Origin: VGJJ01 sp964480705
GTDB lineage: Archaea; Iainarchaeota; Iainarchaeia; Iainarchaeales; VGJJ01
Direction: 5' to 3'
NCBI GenBank assembly: GCA_964480705.1
Contig: CAYZPC010000001.1
Span: 62,001-126,000 of the forward strand
Length of the DNA stretch: 64,000 nt
Part shown: positions 17,549 to 26,160 of the stretch, piece by piece
How the letters are laid out: each line of letters opens with the position of its first letter
Numbering within the stretch: position 1 is the stretch's first letter
Made by a program: the position numbers and the translations under genes
The notes under the pieces: model-generated
What the model was told of the DNA's origin: nothing
Databases searched by the model: none
The model's input: the letters and a program-made list of their open reading frames with translations, nothing else

Positions 17549-17704
17549 ATGACAACTGTATTATCTCAGGAAGTGTTATCCGTTCTCGTCTGTCCCAAGG
17601 ATAGAGGGGAATTATCCTATTCTTCCTCAGCAAACACCCTCACGTGCAACACGTGCAAACACGTGTATTCGATTGTGAATGGCGTTCCCAACATGCTGAA
17701 CTAA
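17549..17704 (+). CDS. Trm112/YcaR-like zinc-ribbon protein
   Basis: 51 residues. It begins near LSVLVCPKDRGELSY, has LTCNTC in the middle and ends with VYSIVNGVPNML. The first knuckle has a single cysteine (CPKD), and the ending matches the Trm112 family consensus of YPI, a spacer, GIP and ML. Archaeal and eukaryotic Trm112 stabilises and activates methyltransferases acting on tRNA, rRNA and release factor. The last 4 bases overlap the end of the convergent gene. Confidence 0.75.
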   Translation: MTTVLSQEVLSVLVCPKDRGELSYSSSANTLTCNTCKHVYSIVNGVPNMLN

Positions 17705-18258
17705 TTAGTTGGTTTGCGTCCCGCCCATTTTCTCCACATTTCCTCAGGATTTTCCAGCAAATATTTTCGAATGCGATCCCCAATCATTTTGGGCGTCATG
17801 TCGCGCGCGACAAGAACCATGACTGTTTTTTTTCCACCGTGTGAAATTTCTCCCACGTATCCCATTTGGGGATTGAGAAATTGAATAAGTATTCGTTTCA
17901 TTTGTTTTATTTCTGTCCGTTTTCGTGCATCAAGTATTGGTGCGTTTCGCAGGGCATTATATTTTTTCCAAAACGAAAGTACGGGACTTTCTTTTGTTTG
18001 GTCGGCAAAAAATTTTTCGGGGGAAGAATACCATTTCCACGGGAGTAAAAGTTTTTCAGTCATGCGTTTTTGTTCGGCGGGTGTGGCGCGTGAAAAAAGA
18101 TTTCCAACTACTCGTTCTCGAACGGCTTTCATTCGCGCAGAAAAGTGTTCTGCATTTTCCCGATGCGTCGCATACGTGGGTGTGGGTTTTTTCGCGGCGC
18201 GGCGTTGTATGCGCACTACTCTTCGCTGTCTGCGCTTAGATGCCGGTTGCCCATTCAT
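17701..18258 (-). CDS. Hypothetical basic protein
   Basis: 185 residues, very rich in arginine and lysine, especially the first 30, with no membrane segment or known motif. A basic N-terminus could bind nucleic acid; this is inference only. A TAATTTAAA box near 18280-18288 lies about 27 bases upstream, inside the end of the metallophosphoesterase gene. Confidence 0.5.
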   Translation of the reverse strand: MNGQPASKRRQRRVVRIQRRAAKKPTPTYATHRENAEHFSARMKAVRERVVGNLFSRATPAEQKRMTEKLLLPWKWYSSPEKFFADQTKESPVLSFWKKYNALRNAPILDARKRTEIKQMKRILIQFLNPQMGYVGEISHGGKKTVMVLVARDMTPKMIGDRIRKYLLENPEEMWRKWAGRKPTN

Positions 18259-18277
18259 GCGTGGAATGGGTTTTTGT

Positions 18278-19105
18278 CTAATTTAAACGTTCCAACAACC
18301 CAAAATCGTACACGCTGTCTTCCACTAACCACGCGCGAAAATGGTCCAGTTTTCCTTGCAGAAAGGGCGATAGTGCTCCTTCTCGCGGATCGCTTCCCGG
18401 CGCAGCAAAATTGAATGAGGGCAGCACTAAAATGCGCTTGTTTTCATAATTTCCCACGAGAAAGCATTTGTATTTTTGTTTGGTGGCCCCATCTTGTAAT
18501 TCAATCGCGGGGTGGTCGTGTCCAATAATCACCGTGTGAGCGTTTTCATACGCTTCATCGTTTGGAATTTCGTGTCCGTGGCACACGTATGCGCGCGAGT
18601 GTTCTAACAGCACGCCTTTTTTCTCTAATTTTACTTTAGCAAATCGTGCAATGGGTTCAATGGCAATGTCATGATTTCCTTTGATAATGGTTATTCTGTC
18701 CGAGTGTTCGCTCAATAATTCAAGTAGTTGAATGACCTCTCTCCATTCTTGGTTGGATGCATTTCCAAACCCATGTTTAATATCTCCATTCAAAAAAATG
18801 TGCGAAACATGTTTTTTTTCGGTAAAGAGCGCGCGCAAATGTTCCTTCACTTCTTTGAAATTGAATCGCGGAAGAAACACTCCTTGGTTGTTGTAGTGTT
18901 CTTCTAATCCTAATTGTAAATCCCCCAAAATGAGGCAATCATCCGCAGGCACGTAGAGTGCTAAATCCATTGCTTGAAAACCTGGGGCAATTTCCACGGG
19001 AAGAAGTGTAGTGTGCGTGTGGGCAGGCGCCTCACTATGCGTCGCGTGAATTAGTTTTCCCAGGGGGTGTTTTTCTTTTTTCTCAGGCTTCTTGGGCGGT
19101 GACAT
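18278..19105 (-). CDS. Lhr-associated metallophosphoesterase
   Basis: 275 residues. Calcineurin-like phosphoesterase motifs appear in order: GDLQLG, NGDIKHG, KGNHD, HGHE and GHDHP, supplying the two-metal site. A charged N-terminal extension of about 35 residues precedes the domain. Its first 23 bases overlap the end of the lhr-like gene, so the two are co-translated. Metallophosphoesterases are often linked to Lhr helicases in archaea and bacteria and are thought to act in DNA repair; nuclease activity here is inferred. Confidence 0.85.
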   Translation of the reverse strand: MSPPKKPEKKEKHPLGKLIHATHSEAPAHTHTTLLPVEIAPGFQAMDLALYVPADDCLILGDLQLGLEEHYNNQGVFLPRFNFKEVKEHLRALFTEKKHVSHIFLNGDIKHGFGNASNQEWREVIQLLELLSEHSDRITIIKGNHDIAIEPIARFAKVKLEKKGVLLEHSRAYVCHGHEIPNDEAYENAHTVIIGHDHPAIELQDGATKQKYKCFLVGNYENKRILVLPSFNFAAPGSDPREGALSPFLQGKLDHFRAWLVEDSVYDFGLLERLN

Positions 19106-21677
19106 TCTGCATCACCTTCTCGTGCATGCGCTTGATAAAACTGAGCCTGTCTTCGAGTTTGACCAGGTCATAGTGTCCTTGCGCAATGAGGTTGAACGCG
19201 AAGGGAGAAAACGTGTCGAGGTGCACAATATTCACCTTAATCATTCCCTGCTCAATGGCGGTGATGATTTCTTTGGCGTGGGGCATGTCCATTAAGTCTT
19301 CTAATACTTCACGGCGTGCCTCGCGTAAAATGGGGAAGTTTTCATCCATTCGCATAACAGCTGAAAGTAAGAGGCGTGAGGACATTTGCTGTCGTCCAAC
19401 AGACTTGGTGCGCCCCATGTAGGTGCGCAATATCATAAACGCTCGCGTCGCACAATGTCTGAATCTCCTTCGGAGAACTTCCGAGGTGCGCAATGCTATT
19501 TCTAGAATTTTTTCAAACTCCCATGAGTGTACGAGTGAGATGAGTTTTTCGGGCGAGGCTTTTCCTCCAAATCGGAGGGCAAAGCCATTGTCTCCGAGTA
19601 ATATGTCCACATCCTGATGAATCATTCGTCCTAATGCATACGCGTAGGCGCGCGACATCGCATCATTTACTCTCCTTCCAAAGAGGGTGTGAAAAACAAA
19701 ATTGGTCATTCCTTCTTCTTTCACTACTTCTAACAACACGCTTCCGTGGTGGGGAATCTCGGCAAAATGGAATTGCTGGTAAAAATATTCATAGATGGCA
19801 TTCGCTGCGTATTTGTCCACATACAAGTAGGAGTCAATGAAAGTGAGAATTTCTTTTTTGCTTTTTTTGAGTCGGAATTTTTCTTGCATGAGTTTTCTAA
19901 ATTTTTGAATTTCCAGCGCCAAATCGTATGATAGTGGGAGCATCTCTGACACCCAGCTTGGAATCGTGGGGATTCCTCCGGATGCTTTAGCTTGTACGGT
20001 CATTCCGCGTGCGAATTGAAACTCCATTGTGTTTCCACCTAATGCAAATCGGTCTCCTTTTTTGAGGCGGTCCATGAATGCTTCATCAAATGTTCCAATG
20101 ACGTGTTCGCCAATCTTCACTTTCACTTTTGCTTCATCGGGAATCGTTCCCAAGTTTGTCATGTATAGCATGCGCGCCATTTTTCCGCGTTTTCCCATCA
20201 TGCCAGTGGCTTCATCTATCCACACTTTCGCGTACACGTGTCTAACTTCCAATCCCGCGTAATGTCCGCTCAAATAATCAATGATCGCATTGAAATCCGC
20301 TCGCGTGAGGGTCTCATACGGGTATGCGCGCGTGACTTCCTCATACACTTCTTCAATTTTTCGCGGATCATTTACGACCATTCCAATAATGTGCTGCGCC
20401 AACACATCAAGTGCATTTTTGGGTACGTGAACACGGTCAATGTTTTTTTCAATGGCATTTTTCAGCAGCACGCCGCACTCTACTAAATCATCTCGGTCTA
20501 ACACGACAATTCGTCCCTTCACCACATCATGCAGTTTGTGTCCCGCGCGTCCAATTCGTTGCAATGCGCGCGCCACTCCCTTTGGGCTGCCTAACAAAAT
20601 GACCAAATCGATGTATCCAATGTCAATTCCTAATTCAAGCGACGTAGACGAGACGCACACTTTGTATTTTCCCGTTTTCAAGTTGTCCTCTACTTGAAGT
20701 CGGTGTTCGCGTGACAAACTCGAGTGGTGGGCGCCAATAAATCCTTCATATTTGCTCGGATATTTTTCTTTCAAGTGATGCACCACTCTCTCGGTGGCCG
20801 CCCTCGTATTCGTGAAAATTAATGTTGAGCGGTGGTTTCCAATTAAATCATCTAGCAAGCGGTACACCGCTTCATCCATTTTTTTCTGAGTAGTATTAAT
20901 CAAATCCGGTAATGGAGAGAGTACTTTCATGTCCATTTCCTTGATGTGGGACACATCCACTACTTTGCACGGTCGCGTTTTTCCCTTGTTTTCGTTTCCA
21001 ACTAAATAGTTAGCCACTTCATCCAACGGTGCCACGGTCGCGGATAACCCAATGCGTGTAATAGCTGGAGAGAGTCGCTGCAAGCTTTCCATGCTGAGTG
21101 CGAGCATCGTTCCTCGTTTTCCGCTGGCAATCGCGTGAATTTCATCCACAATAATCCAGCGCGCCTCTTTCATTGCGAGAGAAAATTTTGGTGCGGTGAG
21201 CATGATAGCAAGTGTTTCCGGTGTCGTGATGAGGATGTGAGGCGGTTTCTTCAGCATCGCTGCGCGTTCATTTTGAGGCGTGTCTCCGGTTCGCACCCCA
21301 ATGCGAATAGGATATTCTTTTCCCAATTTTGCGGCTGCCTTTTGAACTTCTTCTAAGGGTGCTTTCAAATTTTTTTCAATGTCGTTTGACAATGCTCGCA
21401 GCGGAGAAACATACACCGCGTACACTTTGTCCTCCAGTTGTTGTGCGTCCGAGAGGTGCATTAATTCCGATAACACGGCCGCAAACGCGGAGAGTGTTTT
21501 TCCCGTTCCGGTGGGGGCGGAGATGAGAATGTTGTCGCGGCGGTGAATGGATACAATGGAATAAAGCTGCGGCTCCGTAAATCCCTTGAAGTGGTGCTTG
21601 AAGTACCCCCCCAAGAGCGGGTGCAAGGATGCATACACTTCCGTCTCGGGAAACTTTTGGGTGAGGCGCGTAATCAT
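19083..21677 (-). CDS. Lhr-family ATP-dependent helicase
   Basis: 864 residues, the length of the Lhr core. Walker A APTGTGKT is at residues 54-61, VDEIHA is the DExH box, and the second RecA domain has SSTSLELGIDIG and QRIGRAGH. The C-terminal half carries the Lhr winged-helix and DUF4-like region. Lhr helicases unwind DNA and RNA:DNA hybrids in repair. It overlaps the phosphoesterase gene by 23 bases. Confidence 0.9.
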   Translation of the reverse strand: MITRLTQKFPETEVYASLHPLLGGYFKHHFKGFTEPQLYSIVSIHRRDNILISAPTGTGKTLSAFAAVLSELMHLSDAQQLEDKVYAVYVSPLRALSNDIEKNLKAPLEEVQKAAAKLGKEYPIRIGVRTGDTPQNERAAMLKKPPHILITTPETLAIMLTAPKFSLAMKEARWIIVDEIHAIASGKRGTMLALSMESLQRLSPAITRIGLSATVAPLDEVANYLVGNENKGKTRPCKVVDVSHIKEMDMKVLSPLPDLINTTQKKMDEAVYRLLDDLIGNHRSTLIFTNTRAATERVVHHLKEKYPSKYEGFIGAHHSSLSREHRLQVEDNLKTGKYKVCVSSTSLELGIDIGYIDLVILLGSPKGVARALQRIGRAGHKLHDVVKGRIVVLDRDDLVECGVLLKNAIEKNIDRVHVPKNALDVLAQHIIGMVVNDPRKIEEVYEEVTRAYPYETLTRADFNAIIDYLSGHYAGLEVRHVYAKVWIDEATGMMGKRGKMARMLYMTNLGTIPDEAKVKVKIGEHVIGTFDEAFMDRLKKGDRFALGGNTMEFQFARGMTVQAKASGGIPTIPSWVSEMLPLSYDLALEIQKFRKLMQEKFRLKKSKKEILTFIDSYLYVDKYAANAIYEYFYQQFHFAEIPHHGSVLLEVVKEEGMTNFVFHTLFGRRVNDAMSRAYAYALGRMIHQDVDILLGDNGFALRFGGKASPEKLISLVHSWEFEKILEIALRTSEVLRRRFRHCATRAFMILRTYMGRTKSVGRQQMSSRLLLSAVMRMDENFPILREARREVLEDLMDMPHAKEIITAIEQGMIKVNIVHLDTFSPFAFNLIAQGHYDLVKLEDRLSFIKRMHEKVMQNVTAQEA

Positions 21678-21801
21678 TGTTTTTCACTAAAATGGTTATC
21701 TATCGGTCATGCGATAGGCTAGTATACGAAAACGTGGAAATAGGATTAAAATGCCATGCGGGGTGGAGCGCCAATATATACTCTTTTTTCCTTGGCTCTT
21801 A

Positions 21802-22437
21802 ATGGAAATTCTCTCCTATCGCGAATCGCGTATTTTCTCAAAGCAGGCAACCGACCGTATTTTGCAGTCCATTGCTCGAGCGAATGGTCCGATTGTTCTT
21901 CCGGTGGATATTGAATCAATTGCCCATTGCCGCCGCGCCGCACGAGACCCCGCAGTGGTTGCTTCCATTGCAAAAAACCCGTATGGTTTGGACGTAATCT
22001 CTCTAGCCATTTATTCGATGGCACAAGGAAAGCAAATCGTTCCCATGTTTAATTCAGCGTGGAAAAAACTAGGCAAGCAACATCATCAAGCCTATGCCGC
22101 TTTCGAATCATTGTCAAGTCGTTCGAATGATTTGGCTCGTGCACGCGTGCAGTACGCCCATCGCGAATATTCAATTGAAGCGGCTCGTCTCAAAAATTTT
22201 TATGAGCGTTTTAGAAAAATTTCTCCTGCGTTGATTGTGGCGGAAGATAATTATGCGATTATTTTTGGCAAACTATTTCGCACCCGCGTACAGAGACTCA
22301 GCCGACATTCCCGGAGCGGTTTGATGATCATTCGTAAAGTTTGGCCTCACGTAGTGGAAGCATTTAGGGATAATCCCGTTGCTATTCACTCGCGCAGGCA
22401 TGGGAGAAAAATAAGGCGTTTGAGAAAAGGAAAGTGA
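21802..22437 (+). CDS. Hypothetical protein
   Basis: 211 residues from the chosen start; a 17-residue longer form beginning at 21751 is less likely because an AATATATA box lies 25 bases before 21802. It is helical and basic, with a very basic C-terminus (SRRHGRKIRRLRKGK). No membrane segment and no family recognised. Confidence 0.5.
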   Translation: MEILSYRESRIFSKQATDRILQSIARANGPIVLPVDIESIAHCRRAARDPAVVASIAKNPYGLDVISLAIYSMAQGKQIVPMFNSAWKKLGKQHHQAYAAFESLSSRSNDLARARVQYAHREYSIEAARLKNFYERFRKISPALIVAEDNYAIIFGKLFRTRVQRLSRHSRSGLMIIRKVWPHVVEAFRDNPVAIHSRRHGRKIRRLRKGK

Positions 22438-22451
22438 GTGCAAAAACGGGC

Positions 22452-22545
22452 GCGGGAAATTTCTTTCCCGCTACCCAATTTGCTGAGGAGATGTTTCTGG
22501 GAAGGGTGATAAAATGCGTCTGCCCCTTTGTGGGGCAATTTTTAC
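22452..22545 (+). terminator. Two hairpins after the hypothetical gene
   Basis: The first hairpin is GCGGGAAA (22452-22459) with TTTCCCGC (22464-22471). The second is TGCCCC (22521-22526) with GGGGCA (22532-22537), followed by a T-rich run. The second looks like a rho-independent-type terminator. The wider 437-base gap (22441-22877) also holds repeat copy 2 and the promoter of the Lrp-like gene; no gene was accepted in it. Confidence 0.45.
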
Positions 22546-22547
22546 TT

Positions 22548-22580
22548 GTTTTTGATCAAACTTTTTAGGAAAAAGTTTGG
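22548..22580. repeat. Palindromic repeat, copy 2
   Basis: Same structure as the element at 11597: TTTTTGATCAAACTTTTT, a three-base spacer (AGG), then AAAAAGTTTGG. It lies just after a terminator-like hairpin in a gene-free gap. Confidence 0.7.
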
Positions 22581-22877
22581 TGGTTGGGAGCCTTCGGAAT
22601 TATCCTGTTCGAGCCAGGTGAGCCTACTCCCAAACCAAGTTTGAGATTGTCATATTCCGATCTTGTTCAACCACCTCGCGCAATCTTTACTCGTTTTCTC
22701 ATATATAATCCTGCCAAAACCATATTTCCGCTCTTTTGTATCATGTATTCATGTTTGCTATTTTTTTTGTTTCATCGATTGTTGTTCCACTCTCTAAATG
22801 AAACAATTCTCTCGAAGGAGCCATTCTTCGAGTATCGCACGAAACGCGTTTAAAGGAGGAAATTCCCTTGTACGTGT

Positions 22878-23540
22878 ATGCGAAATTCCCTTTCCCATAA
22901 AGAAAAGCAGGTTTTGATTGAGCTCGCCAAAAATGCGCGCCTCTCCGATAGAGAATTGGCTTCGCGGTTGAAAACGTCACAACCCACCGTCACACGCATT
23001 CGTACTCGTCTCATTGAAGATGGCTTCGTGGACCGCTTCATGATTCTTCCCCGCTTGGAAAAATTGGGATTGAAGTTTCACGCATTCACGTTTGTGCGCA
23101 CTAACGCGTTTGCTTCGAGCAAAAAAATGGCGGCGTGGGCAGCGGAGCAGCCGTGTGTTGTTTTTTCCTCGGAAGGAGATGGTATTCGCAATCATTCGGT
23201 GGTGTTTGAGTCTTTTCACGAGGACTATGCGGACTATTCTCAAGTCATGCGCTCGTTTAAGGAAAAATTTTCAGGACAATGGGTGGATGTCACTCCTTTT
23301 TTCTCGGATGTGCAGAATATTTCCAAATATTACCACTGGCACCCCCTCATCGAGGATCGTGTACATAAAATCAAAACAGAATTAGGGGAGAAGCGTGTCT
23401 CCAATCGCGAGCGTTTGCGCGCGGCGCTGGAAAAGTTTCCCAATCCCTTGGAACGAATTTCCAATCCCCTGCGTTCGCGTGATGGAAAAGAGTTGAAAGA
23501 TGAAAAAAATGATGATGCTGAAAAAGTTCCTGAAAAATAA
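22878..23540 (+). CDS. Lrp/AsnC-like transcriptional regulator
   Basis: 220 residues. The N-terminal winged helix-turn-helix (LIELAKNARLSDRELASRL, then SQPTVTRIRTRLIEDGF) is typical of Lrp/AsnC DNA-binding domains. The C-terminal half does not closely match the usual effector-binding RAM domain and ends in a charged lysine-rich tail of about 50 residues. Targets are unknown. GTTTAAAG at about 22850-22857 is the probable TATA box, 26 bases before the ATG; the adjoining AGGAGG is probably not a ribosome site, as it is 18 bases away. Confidence 0.7.
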   Translation: MRNSLSHKEKQVLIELAKNARLSDRELASRLKTSQPTVTRIRTRLIEDGFVDRFMILPRLEKLGLKFHAFTFVRTNAFASSKKMAAWAAEQPCVVFSSEGDGIRNHSVVFESFHEDYADYSQVMRSFKEKFSGQWVDVTPFFSDVQNISKYYHWHPLIEDRVHKIKTELGEKRVSNRERLRAALEKFPNPLERISNPLRSRDGKELKDEKNDDAEKVPEK

Positions 23541-23551
23541 TCATTCAGCAC

Positions 23552-23818
23552 TTACAGCATGTCGGGCTCTTCCATGGGTGTGAAGAGGTTGCGCGTTCCA
23601 AAACAATTGGGATAGTCTGGGCAGCTCCAGAATGAGTGTTTTTTTCCTGTTTTGATGACCATTTTGGTATCGCAATTCGGGCAGGGCGGAATGGTGGTGG
23701 GAACATTCACGTGCATCTCGCACGAGGGTAAATGAAGTGTATTCGTGGTGGTGGATTTTTTTCCACAGACCGAGCAAAAAGTAAGAGTTGTTTCCACTGT
23801 TTTACTCACCGCACGCAT
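23552..23818 (-). CDS. Topoisomerase-type C4 zinc-finger protein
   Basis: 88 residues. The C-terminal finger CPNCDTKMVIKTGKK, then FWSCPDYPNC, is the DNA-binding C4 zinc finger found at the C-terminus of topoisomerase I. A second CxxC (CSVC) near residue 15 and another cysteine at 33 may form a further metal site. Here the finger stands alone. A TTTTAAA box near 23843-23849 is 28 bases upstream. It is divergent from the HAD-like gene. Confidence 0.7.
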   Translation of the reverse strand: MRAVSKTVETTLTFCSVCGKKSTTTNTLHLPSCEMHVNVPTTIPPCPNCDTKMVIKTGKKHSFWSCPDYPNCFGTRNLFTPMEEPDML

Positions 23819-23909
23819 ATCACTATTTCTCGTGAAAAGGTGTTTTAAACCGCTCGTTTCCGGGTGGTTTTCCCCACACTTTATATCTCTGTTTCACGTT
23901 TTTTTCTGC

Positions 23910-24704
23910 ATGCCTCCTGCATCTTCCTCTAAGTCTCCGGCTGCTATTTCCAAAAAGGTTATTTTTGTGGCGCTGGAAAATATTCTCATTCCCGGCGAGG
24001 CGGTCAAGGATATTTCTCCTGCCAACGTAGAATCTTTTTTAGTAGAATTATCGGCGTTTGCCAAATCCGCCAATGTTCGCGTCTTCCTTCTTTCGGTTCA
24101 CGATAAAACCTGGGCTGAAAATCTCGTGCGTGAGAAGAAATGGGAGAATTTTTTTCCCACTTCCACTATTTTTGGCATTACAGAGGCCTATTTGGATAGC
24201 ATGCAGCCCGTGGATCGTGCTCGGTTTGAAACCAAGCGGAAAGAAAACCCCGAATCGGTGGATGAGTATTACCGTCAAGTTGCCATGCAGGAAATTATTT
24301 CCACCCACCATTTTTCTCCGGAAGAATGCGTGTTAATTGGTCAAGATTATTGGTTTGATGGGTTTTACACTCGAAGGTATGCCCTGGTGGACATTCTCTT
24401 CATTGAAAGCGCTCTCACCTCGCGGGGAAAACCCATTCCGGAGAAAATTAGTGGATTGTGGTATGCTCCCCTCGACTTCAAATCCGTTCAGTCTTTTTTC
24501 CGCAGCGATGCTTCCGCACCAAACTACAAACCCTTAGACACGTGGGCGAGTGTCACGCTCACGGAGGAATTGTTGGGTGCCCAAAAGTTCAACATGATTA
24601 AGCGCCTCGTTTTGGAAAAAAAGAAAGACGGCACCATCCATCCGGTGTCATCCTCCTTTCACACGACTCCTTCCTCGGACAATGGCCCCCCTCCCGTGGT
24701 GTAA
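23910..24704 (+). CDS. HAD-like protein
   Basis: 264 residues. KKVIFVALENILIPG resembles motif I of the haloacid dehalogenase fold but lacks the DxD aspartates (ALEN instead). VFLLSVHDKTW resembles motif II, and ECVLIGQDYWFDGFYTRRY resembles the final acidic motif. It is thus probably a HAD-fold protein without ordinary phosphatase chemistry. The start at 23910 follows a TTTATAT box 28 bases upstream. The C-terminal 30 residues are disordered. Confidence 0.5.
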   Translation: MPPASSSKSPAAISKKVIFVALENILIPGEAVKDISPANVESFLVELSAFAKSANVRVFLLSVHDKTWAENLVREKKWENFFPTSTIFGITEAYLDSMQPVDRARFETKRKENPESVDEYYRQVAMQEIISTHHFSPEECVLIGQDYWFDGFYTRRYALVDILFIESALTSRGKPIPEKISGLWYAPLDFKSVQSFFRSDASAPNYKPLDTWASVTLTEELLGAQKFNMIKRLVLEKKKDGTIHPVSSSFHTTPSSDNGPPPVV

Positions 24705-24827
24705 CGCCAAAAATCCCTATTTTGCCTTTATTTTCCATTTTAATCTGTTTCTGGCCTCCTCCGAGACAGTCTTTTAACCCTTGACGCATATAGCATTGCC
24801 ATCTCTTGAAAGAGGGTGAAATTACCC

Positions 24828-26105
24828 ATGAAAAGTCCGTTTGCTGTCGAAAAAGTTCGTGCTCATTTAGTGTATGACTCGCGTGGCTTCCCCACGATTG
24901 AGGTTATTGCCAATTCAGGTTCCATTTCTGCCTCCGCCACCGCTCCTGCGGGAGTGAGCAAGGGTCGTTTTGAAGCCCATGATTTGCGCGATGAGGAATC
25001 ATTTATGGGAATGGGTGTCCAGAAGGCCATCCGGAATGTGAACGGCCCCATTAATAGTGAACTCAAAGACATGAATGCGGTTGCCCAAGCGGATATTGAT
25101 AAGGCCCTCATTGAGTTGGATGGAACCCCCAACAAGTCAAAATTGGGTGCCAATGCTCTCATTGCCACGTCCATTGCCATTACTCGTTTAGGTGCTTTGT
25201 TGCAAGACAAGCCCTTGTATGAGCACATTCACTCTCTCGCCACCGCGGGAAAGCCCGGAAAGTCTGCTCCCACGCTTCCATTGCCCATGATTAATGTGTT
25301 GAATGGTGGAAAGCACGCTGGAAACGATTTGCCTTTTCAAGAATTTTTGATTACTCCCACGAAAGCCAAGAGCGTCGCAGATGCGATTCAAATTTCGTCT
25401 GAAATTTATCACACCTTGCGCGAGCACGTGGGGAAAAATTTTGATATTCGTGCCACAAACGTTGGAGAGACGGGCGGTCTAGCCATTCCGACGGGTAGTG
25501 TCAACGTGGCGCTGGATGTTATTCTCGCAGCGGCCAAAGAGGCGGGTCATGAAAAACAAATCAAAATTGGTTTGTCAATTGCGGGTTCGCACATGCGCAA
25601 AAAAGGCGCGTATGTTATTGATGGTAAACCCCTCACGCATCGCCAGCTCGTTAATTATTATGTGAATCTCGTCGAGCAATACCCTATTTCAATGCTCGAG
25701 GACCCGTTTGCAGAAGATGATTTGCAGGGTTATCAAGGTTTGATGACGCGCGTGGGAGCGACTCACTCAATTGTGGGGGACGATTTGCTCGTTTCCTCTC
25801 CTACTCGAATTAAGCGCGTGTTGGATTTGAAAGCGTGCAATGGGTTGAACTTGAAACCCAACCAGGTGGGAACCGTTTCCGAAGTGTTGGAAGCATTCCA
25901 CCTCGCGCGCAATGCCAAGTGGACTACCATTGTGAGTGACCGTGCCGGAGAAACCGAGGATTCATTCATCGCTGATTTAGCCGTTGGAATTGGTGCCGAA
26001 TATTTGAAAGCCGGCGGAATGGCCCGCTCGGAGCGCGTGGCGAAATACAACCGCTTGTTGCGAATCGAGGAAGAGTTAGGAAAGAAAGCCGTTTTGAAGA
26101 AATAA
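24828..26105 (+). CDS. Enolase-family protein with altered catalytic residues
   Basis: 425 residues, full enolase length and clear family identity: DSRGFPTIEV, LNGGKHAGND, QEFLI, EDPFAEDD, GDDLL, LKPNQVGT and SERVAKYNRLLRIEEEL. By eye, three residues needed in classical enolase are changed: the catalytic glutamate of GDEGG is threonine (VGETGG, T215), the metal aspartate of ALDVAAS is serine (LSIAGS, S240), and the active histidine of SHRSGETED is aspartate (SDRAGETED, D351). Lysines 333 and 374 and the other metal ligands remain. Glycolytic function is therefore uncertain. GAGGGTGA precedes the ATG. Confidence 0.8.
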   Translation: MKSPFAVEKVRAHLVYDSRGFPTIEVIANSGSISASATAPAGVSKGRFEAHDLRDEESFMGMGVQKAIRNVNGPINSELKDMNAVAQADIDKALIELDGTPNKSKLGANALIATSIAITRLGALLQDKPLYEHIHSLATAGKPGKSAPTLPLPMINVLNGGKHAGNDLPFQEFLITPTKAKSVADAIQISSEIYHTLREHVGKNFDIRATNVGETGGLAIPTGSVNVALDVILAAAKEAGHEKQIKIGLSIAGSHMRKKGAYVIDGKPLTHRQLVNYYVNLVEQYPISMLEDPFAEDDLQGYQGLMTRVGATHSIVGDDLLVSSPTRIKRVLDLKACNGLNLKPNQVGTVSEVLEAFHLARNAKWTTIVSDRAGETEDSFIADLAVGIGAEYLKAGGMARSERVAKYNRLLRIEEELGKKAVLKK

Positions 26106-26124
26106 TTTTTGAAAAAAAGAGTTC

Positions 26125-26149
26125 GGGGAATTATTTTTCCCCATTTTTT
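26125..26149. terminator. Terminator between convergent genes
   Basis: GGGGAA (26125-26130) pairs with TTCCCC (26137-26142), followed on the plus strand by a T run. It serves the enolase-like gene and may also serve the convergent surface protein gene. Confidence 0.55.
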
Positions 26150-26160
26150 GTTTTTTCTAA

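Noticed and set aside
16891..17604. 237-codon frame antisense to the TraB gene
   Set aside because: Low-complexity serine/phenylalanine composition is typical of an antisense shadow of a well-supported gene.
22584..22853. 89-codon open frame in the gap before the Lrp-like gene
   Set aside because: It has no family resemblance, a hydrophobic run explained by T-rich DNA, and it overlaps the repeat flank and the promoter of the next gene.
22854..22859. AGGAGG as a Shine-Dalgarno sequence for the Lrp-like gene
   Set aside because: It is 18 bases from the ATG with no in-frame start nearer, and it adjoins a TATA box placed right for leaderless transcription.
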